From Tetrapyrgos nigripes (lineage: Eukaryota > Basidiomycota > Agaricomycetes > Agaricales > Campanellaceae): a stretch of 64,000 nt of DNA. The DNA lies in contig JAACJM010000030.1 in the NCBI GenBank assembly GCA_013368315.1, positions 558,001-622,000 of the forward strand, given 5' to 3'. The notes beneath the pieces were generated by a model. The model did not search any database. It was not told the DNA's origin and was given only the letters and a program-made list of their open reading frames with translations. Positions 25,246-36,931 of this stretch are shown in pieces (position 1 is the first letter of the stretch; each line of letters starts with the position of its first letter). Both the position numbers and the translations under genes were made by a program.

Positions 25246-26610
25246 ATGGATCCTTTCTTTTCCTCACCATTCCTCACCGTTTCTCGTGATCCCTCGACCT
25301 TATCTGACTCGATGCCACGCAAAATGAAGATATTGGACAGCTGGAGTGATTCCACTGTCGAACAGGACTTTCCCTACCAAGATGAGGTGCACATTGACGA
25401 ATTCATCGTGTTCGGTTATGGTCTTTGGTCCCAAGTTGGGAAGGGAAAGATCCATCACGAGGATACAGGAGAAACGGTTGAAGTAGTCATCAAAGTATTT
25501 CAACAAAGCAAATTTCCAACATACAATTCCGGAGCTGAAGTGGCATGGAAAGAGGCTCGCGCGTACAAAGCAATGAGTCGTTTGCAAGGTGAGCGGTGGC
25601 GGTCCCGTCATTTTGCTATGTGGATGCTGACTGATTTGGATAATGCTTCGTGCTTCCATTCTTCAACGGTGATCTCTCTCATTGCTGCAAATAGGTCTAC
25701 ATGCCCGCGGGTTGGAAAGACGAGCCATGCATTGCGCATATCATGCAATACGTAGAAATGTCCACTCTAGCTTCATTAAAACAGCCCTTGAGCGAGGAAT
25801 CTGTGTCGTCGTTGGTTCGTTCCCTTCTTCAAAGGCTTCCGCTCATTTTCCTGTTGATCTTATATCGTTGCGACAGCTTGACAAGCTCGTTCCAACTCTC
25901 CATGAAGTCCACCAATGTGGCATTGCTCATAACGATCTTCATGTTGACAACGTTTTGATAGAAACCACGTCCACCGAAGCGGGAGCACTACTTTTCCCAA
26001 AGATCTTCTTCATCGACTTCGCGATGTCTGCAGTGGCAGACGATGAAACCATTGCGAAGGACGGAAGGATGTCAGTAAAACATCTTCATTCTCCCAGCTT
26101 CAGAAACCCTCACTAACTTCTCTCGTCAGGATCATAGGAGTTGTAGGGGAGCTTGGCGTCAAGCATCGACATCAAGTAGTCCTTCGCTGGAGAGATCGGC
26201 ACCAAGACGAGCCATATGCGCGCGAGACATTCATCAATGTTCATCTTGAGTACAGGAAGACGAGGGAAAGAAAACTTCCCCTTGGACATTATGACTTCGT
26301 TGAGGAGTTTCGTGCCATGTGTGAAGGAAAACATCTGCCTTCTGTCAAAACGAAGACTCCTTCAAGCAATGTTGGCCGGAACACACGTAGTGAGACCACG
26401 GTGTCAGAGAGCAAAACAAGACGGTCCCAGGTAAAGGACGCCTCCACCACTGTTGCACGAGGAAAACGTAAGGCTTCTACCGCAGAAGCACCTCAGCCGA
26501 GCGAGGCAGGCAGCAAAAGACGTCGGGCTGCGGAAAGGGAAGTAACAGAGATGAGAATGACAAGATCCCAGACGAAAGCCGCCCTCAAAAGAGGAAGAAA
26601 GAAGAGATAA
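25246..26610 (+). CDS. protein-kinase-like fungal protein, possible frame break
   Basis: A divergent kinase-fold protein. Exon 1 (25246-25588) covers a glycine-poor N-lobe with VVIKVF as the likely Lys strand. The catalytic loop reads HNDLHVDNVLI and the metal site FFIDFAMS, so His, Asp and Asn are kept and DFG is DFA. The tail is highly basic (KSKRRRAA-like, TRSQTKAALKRGRKKR), suggesting nuclear targeting. Introns at about 25812-25875 and 26070-26129 splice in frame. The first one (donor after 25588, acceptor TAG at 25694) does not. The next good coding stretch, VYMPAGWKDEPCIAHIMQYVE, is one base out. Either a small exon is missed or a single-base indel has broken the gene. It resembles FunK1-type or other fungus-specific kinases, but I cannot name the subfamily. 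Confidence 0.6.
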
Positions 26611-27315
26611 GAGGCTGGTAAGGCTGAAATGTGAAGGGGAAGGCTGGTATCTCACTTGAATTATCGATACCCTTTGGAAACTCAGGTAGTCCGCAATCAT
26701 TCACTGGACATTGACCGGTACCGTAAGTCGACAGCATCTCTAGTTGGACGTTCTAGTATGTATAGTATATGAGAAATTGCTACAAGTTAATTCCAGGATA
26801 CAAAGATATCGAGTCCCAAGGTCGAGCGCCAATCCAGCCTCTTCAGGTGGTCGGTCCTGCCCCAAATATCTCCTGGTGCTTCTTATAGTACCAAAGAGTG
26901 CCCTTGCAAATCAAGGCTTGGAAACGGTACCCCGTTATCGTCGGCGGCGACGTTAAACAGGACGAGCTCGGCACTGTCACACGCGTGTTGGCTGGCGGCC
27001 TAGGTATCCGCCAGGAACTATAATGGGATGTGCGAGTTTTATTTATGTTAGGATGGAGGCTGGAATATGTACTCGTCATGCTAGCGATTGTGCTCGGTGT
27101 CAAGCTTGTAAATACCTACTAGGAAATATAGAAGAAATGTAGAGTGGGATGATAAAATGCACATTGTGATTCAAGATATCGTGATGACGGTGTAGATGAG
27201 ATAGAAATGAAATATCAACTAGATATGTAACCAAGCGTCGATTCTGAGTCAAGCCAGGACATGCCAACGGTGCGTAGCTTCAGAGACTGAGAAAAGCACC
27301 CACCCTGCGTCAATT
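26611..27315. other. intergenic between convergent genes
   Basis: Convergent 3' ends of the kinase-like gene and the SWIM/RING gene. No coding content or repeat is recognised. Confidence 0.5.
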
Positions 27316-29298
27316 TCAAAGATAATCGCGATACCCATAATACCTTCGTCCGCGGGTTGAGCCATGATAATCTATCATCACATGTATCGAGCAGTCAGTA
27401 AGCAGTAACTCATGAAGCCTAAACTCGAAAGAAAAACTTACAAGTACTCGTATCCCTAATCGGACTCGCTCCCGAACCGGGTATATTCGCCACGTTGAAG
27501 TATCCTTCGTCTTCTACCGAGCTGGCGTATCTCCCTCCGCCACTCATTCTCATTCCCATGGAGTCAGAACCTCCAGAGGAAGTGGAGGTGACCCATGAAG
27601 CCCGACACCAGACGCAGGTGAGCTGTTTGCCTTGACGAGTAGTGGTGGTTTTCCCTGGAATGAGGAAGAGAGGGAAAAGTACAGGGTTAATGTTAACGTC
27701 AGATGACAAGGAAAACAAAACCCACAAGTCCCCCAACACTCCTTATGCACCGCGTTCCCACAAGAGACACACCAATACAAGATCTTTTTTAGTTTTTTAT
27801 ACGCTGATTCCAGCTCCTTCTCCTTCCCAGATTCCTCATTATTGCCCAAATCGTTGCCAACACCTCTTTCATTCATCTTATCATAACATATCGGACAGTC
27901 GTCATCTTTGTCGGGTATGCGGCGGTGATCTTTGGTTTTTGAGCCGGAAGACGATGGTCTATAGAAGAAAGAGAGTGAAGATGAGTTTGAGAAAGGGACA
28001 GAGAAGCAAAGACATAATCAGGGACGGAGGGCACCCACCCGGAATCGTTACTCTCCCCAGGCGCCGGTCCACGTCCAGTCTTCTCTCGCCATGCTCCAAC
28101 AACTCGGTCATTAGCGTGGATGCTGCGTAATTGTTGACGAAGTTGAGGTGGTGGTGGTGCTTGATCGAAGATTTCTTTCAGTTCGGAGGAAAGGAGGGCT
28201 CTGTTTGAAAGATGTGAAATGAAATGAAGGGTAGAAATGGAAGAGAGGAAAAGAGAGGAAGGGAAGGAAAGCTAGATTAGTAAAATGTCAAAGCAGAAGA
28301 TTGAGACCTACTTTTGATACCAGTAACCGGATGCCCGAGAAACTTGAAGGACCTTGAGGAATATAAAAAGCTAGAAATGATGGACGTCGTCACTAAGCAG
28401 AGCATATAGGAAGGGAGAACGTGAAACGGACAATGTGCTTGCAATGGTTTCCCTTTTGGTGGTCGGGGCCTGGTTGAGAAGATTAGTTAGGACGATAATA
28501 TGAATATGGGAAATGAGCCTGAAGAGCTTACAAGTGCATCTAGGAATCTCATCGATGGTTACTGTGTATACCTAGAGCGAATTCTGTAAGCATGCTAATC
28601 TAGGTATGACAGACCACAGTAGCAATGCACATTTCCTACAGAACCTTGAATGGTAAATTCTTCCCTGTACCGTCCTTCTTCACGATGTCGGTCCATCAGT
28701 AAGATTCTGAGTATGCAAGACAAACGAAGGAAGGAAGAAATTATTAATATAACAAGACTTCGTGCACAGAGCAAAGAACACACCTCTGAGACTGACTGAT
28801 ATACCGGTCCAATCGATCTTGGATATTTTGCGGACAATGTGCTTTATACCGAGCCTTTCTCTTCTCCGGCGGTCCCGCTCCATCCTTTCCTTTCCTTGGA
28901 CTTTTCTTCGTCTTGAAAGATGTTGGAGCAGCGAATGACTGAGATCCAGATGCCACCGGTTGTGAGCTCGCCTGGCTAGCATAAGACACCTCGGGTCGCG
29001 ACATCGCTAAAGCAAGGTTATAAAAAGACCCAGACTGAGTGGCAGGATACGGGGACCCCATGTATCCATTCAACGGATCAGCAAGCCACGCATCTGGGTT
29101 CTGGTTCCTTTGAGTGGCACTATTAGTAGCAGAGACCGCGTCTGCGACACGACTTGTCGATAGGATTGCATTCACGGGAGATGTTCCAGATGCGGTTTTG
29201 CGTTTCTTGTGGCTAGACGTTTCTGTAGACGTAGAAGAGGTAGAATTAGGATTCCAGTCTTGAAAAGACCCATCCGCTTTGCGTTTCTGGAGGACCAT
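27316..29298 (-). CDS. SWIM and RING finger protein, likely E3 ubiquitin ligase
   Basis: Domain order suggests a ZSWIM2-like ubiquitin ligase. The start MVLQKRKADGSFQDW (29298) leads into a Ser-rich, basic N-terminus. A region ending DRLDRYISQ follows, then FTIQGSVGN spliced to VYTVTIDEIPRCTC and to PDHQKGNHCKHI. Together these form a SWIM zinc finger (CxCxnCxH) assembled from three exons. After QLRQQLRSIHANDR comes CPICYDKM, a charged insert, WCVSCGNAVHKECW and a distal TCVWCRASW, a RING with an expanded first loop. The last exon gives YYHGSTRGRRYYGYRDYL and stops at 27316. All junctions close in frame with short GT-AG introns. A 23-residue acidic/Lys insert inside the RING is unusual. Substrate and partners are unknown. 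Confidence 0.82.
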
Positions 29299-29469
29299 GG
29301 TGGTCTGAGAGAAAGAGACCTCAGCTGCAGGGTAGCAATAAATCATCCGAAAAATATTCACACGATGTCCGACTTACTGCCCCTAATTAGTGGGATCTAG
29401 CCATAGTATTAAGCAAAAGGTATATACAGATACATGTCATGATACAACCCAAAGGAAACAAATAATCGT

Positions 29470-32400
29470 CTACCAATGACTCGGCTTGGGAGCTGCACGG
29501 CTCTCACCACCGGGAGTCCCAGGACGACTACCCCCATACACAGACAATTTACGACTAAAAGTCGCAGAATGAAGATCACTCCTCGACGGAGTCCTAAAAC
29601 TCCGCTCTGTCCTAACATCGGAAGCAGCGACAGACGTCTGCCTCGAGTGAGGCACTCCACGTCCATTCGGAACCGGCCGCGAAGTCCCACTGCTACTGCT
29701 AGAGCTAGGACTAGAAATCTCCTCATCGCTCTCAGCAACACTGGATGGACCTTGACTGCCATTGCCATAGACCGCCATCGCATGGTCCAAAGAGAGTAAA
29801 TTTGTCGATTTGGACAACCGCCTGATATCCTTCATCCTTTTGTTCATAAACTGAGACATCCGACTAGCTGCTCTGCTAACCATCTGTTCTTCAAATGTCG
29901 TTGAATCAGAGGGACCACGAGCACGGGCTGTATGGGCGTCGGCGAGTCGTAGAGGTCTGACAGCTACTGGGAGAGGAGGGACGGGTGGAAGAGGTTCGTT
30001 TCGACGGTAATGGTCTGAATGGCCAGATTTGTTATGTCTATGTCCTCCTCCTCGCCCAGACTTTGAAGACTTGGTATTGGAAACGCTGGAGATAGCTTGA
30101 GAGAGCACATGATCGAAAGAGACGCTCTGTCGTTTACTCCTCTTGCTCTCGTAAGAGGGCTGGGGCGAGGACGAATGTTCCAGGTTGAGTGAAGCCATCT
30201 GGCGCGTCAAAAGGAAAAACGAGCCATCCTTGACACGTCTCTGCAAGAAACGCCAGCGAGCACGGGCAGGATTGGCTTCACGTTCGGGATGGTAAAGCGA
30301 TTGTGCAGCTAGGTCAACGTAGAAACTGTCCACTCTTTCTGCGATCCTTTCTAGGTAGGACATCAGAACTGTCGCAACCTTGTGTAAAGCCTAGAACGAA
30401 ATTAGCTCCAACTCAACATGATAAAAGCCCAAAAGACAGACCTGCTTTTCTTTTGATGGATAACTCTTAACCACCTCTGCAACCCTCATAAACGCATCAT
30501 AACCCTCCCCAATCTCATCCCTAATCTGTTCTAAAAGCCTGACATCCAGCTCACACACACTCCTCGTATATGCAATGATACCCTGCTCAAACGCAGGCGC
30601 AGCCGTAGCCTGGTTAGATACAAATTCACCGAGCTCTGCGATTTCCTTCCTTGCAGCGATGGCAGCGGGACTAGAGGTTGCATTGGTGATTCGGCCCATG
30701 ACGTCTGGGAGGAGGGAGTCGTCGTCAGAGTTGGCGATGGAGAAGGAGAGTTTGAGGTAAAGCTCTTGGAGTTTGGTGCCAAATAAGATTGGGAACCCGG
30801 TTGAGGTTAAGAACCTATACACAAGTCACTGTTTCAGCACCTCGGCTCAAAGCACCGGGAACACAACCCAAAAAAAAAAAAAAAACTCACCGACTCTGAA
30901 GCTGATACAACTTCCTAATCGCATGCGTCGATAACAACCCATCTTGGAACCAAAGCTTTGAGTCCTTTTTCAACGCATCAACCTCAAACGACAACGTCGT
31001 CAAACTCTCTACGCAAGTCCTCATATAATCCACCCAACTATCATATATGTCTCCCAGTTCAGCAGTTTGAAGCACTGGCTTTGGGGTGAGGTACCCGATG
31101 AAGTATTTTCCTAGGAGACTCGTCACCTCGGGATTGTAGGTATGAGCGACCTCGTCAAAGGTGACGCTTGCATCGATACCTGCTGAGCCTGCGACGATAA
31201 GTGTACCACCTGGGTGGATGGGTAGGAAATCGGTGACGTCGTAAACGGACCCGTGGACCTAGAGCACCGCGTCAACTAAAGTCCCAGACAAAAAACCCAT
31301 GTAACACTCACCCCAATGCACATCTTCGACCCCTCCCTATGCCCCGTATGTTTTGACAACTCTGACAACGAAATATACGGCTCATCCTCCTTCATCACCC
31401 TCGGTGTCATAAACACATCCAACATAATCCTTCTCTCCGCAAACGCCTGAGCCAACAACTCATCCGCTCCCTCCTTCGTTACAGCTCTATACTTGTACAA
31501 CGCTTGTCTAAACCCACTCATTACAGTCTCATAAAGAGCCACGCTTCCACAAATATACAGATGACCGCCTAGACCTCCGAGCTTGGTCGAAATGATCACG
31601 TCACAGACAGCTGGACCTTGTTCCAGGATGAGCGTATCGATATAACGAGGGTCCATAGTCTTCTCTACGAGATCCCTAGACGCAGGGTCATACACCAACC
31701 CATTTTGATCACGAGAAAAGGCAACATGAAGCTCGAGCTTGCCGCTGTTGACGAATTCGCGCAGTTCGTGTTTGTATACGAATTTTTGACGAGATTGGAC
31801 ACCAAGGAAGAGGAGGTTGCGGCCGATGGTACCGCTGCCGATACGGGCTTGCCAGAATCCTCTGAAGGGAGCGATACCTGAGCCACCTGTATGAACCGTC
31901 AGTCTCACGGAGATAATGTGATTTTCGAGGCCAATAGACACGCACCAGCAAACATAGCCACAGGAGCAGCTGTTGATACGGGGAGTTGGAAATTTAAGGG
32001 CCGGTTCACGCCAACAAGGATCTTGAATGATACCGTCAGCAGGACATCACACAACGAAAAACATGCAGTACATACTTTCTCCTCAGTCACATCACCCGCA
32101 GTCAAATGATGATTAGGGTCATGATCCAACGTAGGATCAGGATTCAAAAACCCAGAACAAACACCCGGACGAGTGTGCTTCAATCCATCCGTGACGAGAA
32201 GAGGCGAAACGACGTGGGTCGACCTCGCTACAGTCAAGTCGAGTGTCTCTGGCAGTAAATCAAAGTGGAAAGACGAGATAGAGTAGGTCCGAGGGACTTC
32301 CGGAGCGATTAAGGTGGGAAGCCAAGAGAGGTCGTTGAGTGAGAAAGCTTGATCCCAGACGTCTTCGGGAACTTCGTTGAGTGCTGCGATGAGAAGGTCG

Positions 32401-35256
32401 CCTAGGGAACCGTTGACGGGCCAAGCGTCTGATCCTAGGACGCGGAGAGTGATAGAGGAGATTTTTACCATTGAGTGGACCTGTAGGAGAAAGTCAGTCA
32501 GAAAGAAAGCAGGGTGTTTGGAATGAGGAAGAATGGCTACTCACCGTCATAACCATCTCTTTAGTGAGAGGAGCCAGCCGTCCTTTACGAAGAATATCTC
32601 TAACAGTAACTCGAGGTGCAACACTGGCATCAGTCTTTGATACCTCAGCTTCATGGTTTGCATATTTCAACCACTTGGTTGCGCCAGGGCTGTCGCCGGT
32701 CAGAGGAATGTTCACGTTTAAAAGATCCACAAGACCGAGAGCGCCGACGATTTTCTATGAGACACAGGATGAGTATCGCATCCCATCGGCATACATAACC
32801 AGGAACGAAAGCAAAAACCCACCTCAACATCACTCCAAGCATTCAACGGCATAATCGCCAACCTATCCCCAGGTATAAACGTCAACCCCAAATTCTTCAC
32901 ATCAATCGTGACTTTGCCCGTCGTCCTATGTAAATCGTCGTCTATCTTCGTCCTATTAATGATCTTGGCCCAAAATCGACATTCCTCATAAGTCCCTCTC
33001 ATCTCGTGAGGCTGGACATCTAGAGAAGTGGCTGATGCTCGGTAGGGTTCGAGACGTTCTTTCATAGAGGCGGCGAGGGTTTTGTGGACTGGGAAGAGGA
33101 GGAGGAAGGAAGGTGAGACTCGGAATGTAATATGATAACAGGCGGTTTACTTTACCTTCTTGCCATGGTCGGCCAATTGAGTCAGATGCGCCTGCTCCAC
33201 CACTTTTCAGAAAGAACATCATGGTATTGAGCTCTGGAAAAGGGAAAAACAGTAACCGACGGCTTACTTCGTCTCAACACGACCAGTCTTGGCTACAATC
33301 TCCAAAAATCCATACACCTTGTCTGTGTCAAGGCTTAGTCAATGCACACGAGGGAGGTATCTTAAACAAAACTCCACTCACATCGATGTGTTCCCCTACA
33401 ATCAGAAAAAAAAGACAATAAGCTAACGTCCCTAATTAAACAAAAAAAAAAAAAGACAGAAAAACTCACATAAAGCCCTTCTCCCCAGCATAACTCTCCA
33501 CAATCGCATCCAACACCCCTACCAACCTCGGGTCTCCACTAGCCTTAATATACGGAACCACAGGATAATGATTCTCAACCGCTGCTAAAAACGCTCTAAT
33601 ATTCAAAGGCATCCATGCACGTAAATGAATCGACTCGATTCCGAGGAATGAAGAGTAGTTTGTTCGTCGGAGGAATGTATCCATGACTTGGAAGATGGGT
33701 AGGAAGAGTCCAGAGAGAGCGGGAAGACGTTTGGAGAGGGGTGCAGAGAATTTGGCGTAGCCTTGGCCCCAGGAGGCGGGAGGGGCGAAATTTTCTGTGG
33801 ATGGGTGGGTAGGTCAGTAGGGTTTATGGCAAGTAGATCTTAAGAATGCAAAAATGAGACTGACCACCGGCGTGAGGATTCACGGAAATTTTGTGGAAAA
33901 CGTAAAGTAGTTGGTCAACCTGGAAAAAGAGAATTGGTTTGTGAAAACGAGACTGGATTCCAATTTCAATTTACATACCACTTCCTTCAACCTAACAAGC
34001 TCAACTAACAGCCCGTCATTGTTCTTTTCCATTACTCGCTCTTGGCATCGCGCGATGATATCTGGTCCTGGAGAGAATAAGCCATGTACTTCAGCCTGTA
34101 ACAGGGTAAAGGTCAGTAAAGGTACGCATATAGGCAGTAAAGGCGCGCAGAATGACTCACCATGCACAACAAGAAATTCCTCTCTCCGTAGTCATTGAAA
34201 ATGGGCCATCTCAGATCCATATTTTCATTTCTTTCTAGGTAGGGATAGACTGAAGTTGGGTCACGAATCTGCATACAAAATGCATGAGTTGAGAAAGGAT
34301 ATGAGAGACAGCCAGACACACCTTGTAGTTGTGGAGAGAAACATCAGACTGGGAAAGGTACGGGAGAGGCCTTCCCAATCGTGTACAGATTTGCCTAAAA
34401 GGAATGACGATATTACGGGGAATCCCAACAGTTTCGGGTTCTTCGTCGGGTTCACCGTGTATGTTGGTAAATTGTTCTTTACGAGCACTTTTAACAATGC
34501 CTTCGTGACCGTCGTTGCGGTCTTCATATCTGGTGACGTATGAAACAAAGGCGGAAAAGAGAAGCAAAAGACGTACCGCCAGATAGACGCGAGGATACCG
34601 AGACAGACGACAGCAGCCCACAACGCTTTGTCGGGAATGGTAGCTGCGGATCCATCGATGAGAGGAAGCTCAAGAATAGCTTCACGTACTCGGCCACGGC
34701 CAATGAGACCGGGCATGCCTAAATGAAAAGTGAAATCAGTGACGACAAGTACACAGAGGAAGGAAGACACTCACGAGAACATATGTCACTCCAAACACGA
34801 CCAGGTGAATGAGCCAAGGCAGCAGCCGGCTTGTTAAGATCAGGAGGACAAAGTCCCTTTGAAAAGAAGCATAAATTAGGGAAAGTAAAGCATTTTGATG
34901 ACACGCACATGTTTAGTCGAAAGAAAACCATCTCTCCATCCTGTCTCTTCACCAATCTGATCAGCGCGTTCGAGAACTCTTCTTGCGGGTGCTCCGAGTG
35001 CAATAGCGAGAACATCGAGTTCGGGTGGGTTGAGAGAGTCGGCGTTGGCCATGTTCTTGGTCTTTTCTTTCGGAGGAGCTGTAGGAAGGAGTACTTCACA
35101 GATTGTTTTGCGTTCTCTATCCAAAAGAGTTTGCAAAGCTCCGGGACCTTTGGGTGCTCCATAGAGTGTTTCGGAGGAGGACTGCGCCATATCGAGGAAA
35201 GCGCAGCCTCTAGGGCCATTAAGGCCAGCGGCCATACCAGTTGCAGGGCAAGTCAT
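29470..35256 (-). CDS. fusion: IDO/PrnB-like heme domain + FAD/NADPH reductase + cytochrome b5
   Basis: A single multi-exon gene of about 1,600 residues from MTCPATGMAAGLNGPRG (35256) to the stop at 29470. Residues ~1-500 are helical and lack flavodoxin motifs. The segments ALWAAVVCLGILASIWRYE, SPGPDIIARCQERVMEKNND and GTHRYKVYGFLEI resemble the indoleamine-dioxygenase/PrnB (DUF1864) superfamily; the His in the last is a heme-ligand candidate. Residues ~510-960 are a CPR-type reductase: FIPGDRLAIMPL, VPRTYSISS for FAD, GGSGIAPFRGFWQAR and LLFLGVQSR for NADPH. Residues ~960-1060 are cytochrome b5: ISLSELSKHTG, VHGSVYDVTDFLPIHPGG and the second ligand in VAHTYNPEV. The remaining ~540 residues are helical then Ser/Arg-rich, of unknown role. 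Electron flow NADPH-FAD-b5-heme is inferred. The reductase and b5 calls are firm. The N-terminal assignment is less so. Confidence 0.85.
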
Positions 35257-36931
35257 GATTCAAACAAGCAAAGAAGGAGAGGTTTGGAACGAAAGTGGAT
35301 GGTGATAGTGCTCCAGGCGTCTATGAAGAGAAAGAAAAGGAATGAAAGGTGTTTTAAGACGGGAACATGTTCTTCGTGCCAAGCCATGGCCGCAGGGCAA
35401 GATCAATGGACGCGTCGTAACCGTTTCCACGTGATGGAATTCCCATCGTCTAGCCTAGAAACTCTGTTCATCTTCGCGTTGAAAGTGTGTTCCCTCTCTG
35501 TCGATGAAACCGCTCACAGCAAGTTCCACTCCTTTGGGTTGAATTCCATTTTAAACTAAACAGGTAATCGGAATGCCAAGCCCAGGGCGTATATATCCTC
35601 GCCATCTTTGCATTCCTTTTTGACAAATGACGCCCCAGTGGAACACGGCAGGAACTGTCTTTATAGTACTTTCCCCTGGCAATGGATCCTAGGCTCTCTT
35701 CGCAGATCACCTCTTCTCAAGTACTGGCAGTGGCAGAGGCACTGTGGCGAGCTTCTCAGGTCTACTCTGTCCTCGGTCCTGGAATACAGTCGGAACTTAG
35801 GCTATAACATAACACGATAACATACGCCAACATGAGGCCGAGAGTACGCAGGTAGAAACAATTCAGTGTTCCCTTTTCGTGAGTGTTTACCAAAACTTGG
35901 GGTGCTCGTAACCGTCAACCCAGCGAATGTTTCTTCCAGTCGAGTCTAGATCCTCTATGTTTTACACCATCATTCAAATGTTCCAACTGCTTACAGGTGA
36001 ATCACATACGTGTGTATAATGTACCTTGCTACTACTCGGACCACGCTCAATCGAAATCACCGCCTTGATTTACTTACACAGGCCTCGCTCCCGGGCCATT
36101 CTTTATAAGATCCTTATTAATCTTGCCCCATTAACCAAGATCAGTCATTCTTCAGACATTGGGAACATACTTTCTTGCCTCCCAGTGGCGGTAGGGCGAC
36201 GATCCAAAGTGGCTGGGCCAATGAAAAAATCAATATTAATCATGATGATCGACCCACCATTGAATGGTGCGCGAGGTGCCGTTTGCGCCATTCCATACAT
36301 GGATCGCCCGCTCAATATTGTCTATAGTCTTGAAAGCATGGCGAAGCTATAGACATCGAACTAGTAATTGAAGATCATTCGGCTCACGGGCGCCCCGGTC
36401 TTCAAGCTTCAAGTCTCAGGCCTCTGTCAGGCTGTCCTCCAACTGTCCACCATACGCATGTAACATGATTTGCGTTTCGACCTCGCAGATATCGACATCG
36501 GCACAGGCGGTACCGGTGGATAGGGTTCGGGCGGGGCCTGTGATCGACGACAACGTTAAAACTTAACAACCGCTCGCAAATCCCGATTATACAGACTTCT
36601 CTTCTGGAACAAGGGATCTACTAGTAGTTGGATATGGCTAAATTCTTTCTTGGTCCTCTCAACGGTTCAGCCATGCTGCGGATTGTGTCACCTAGTACTT
36701 ACTTAGGCTTGAGCTGTCCGATCGAGTCGGTGGTTTATGACATGTCGAGCATAGCGACGACGCAGGTCATGGTAAACCGTAATAACGAAGTAAGACTAAT
36801 AGTATTCTTGCAGATCAGTACTCCGAGTCAGTGGCAAACCCAATCAATGTCAACGAAAAACGAGAAATGTTATCAACTTGTATAGTACATTGTCAAAGTT
36901 TTATTTCATTTTATTCCTCCCTCCTTCCAAT
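35257..36931. other. upstream region of the fusion gene
   Basis: 1.7 kb between the fusion gene start and the fucosidase 3' end, both on the minus strand. No coding frame with a domain, RNA gene or repeat is recognised. Probably promoter and 3' flank. Confidence 0.5.

Noticed and set aside
32471..32854. Plus-strand 127-codon frame within the fusion gene, and similar plus-strand frames at 34831-35559
   Set aside because: Shadows of the minus-strand reductase and N-terminal exons, which carry clear motifs.
35257..36931. Search for a separate P450 or tryptophan-pathway gene next to the fusion
   Set aside because: No heme-thiolate motif or other domain is found in this interval.
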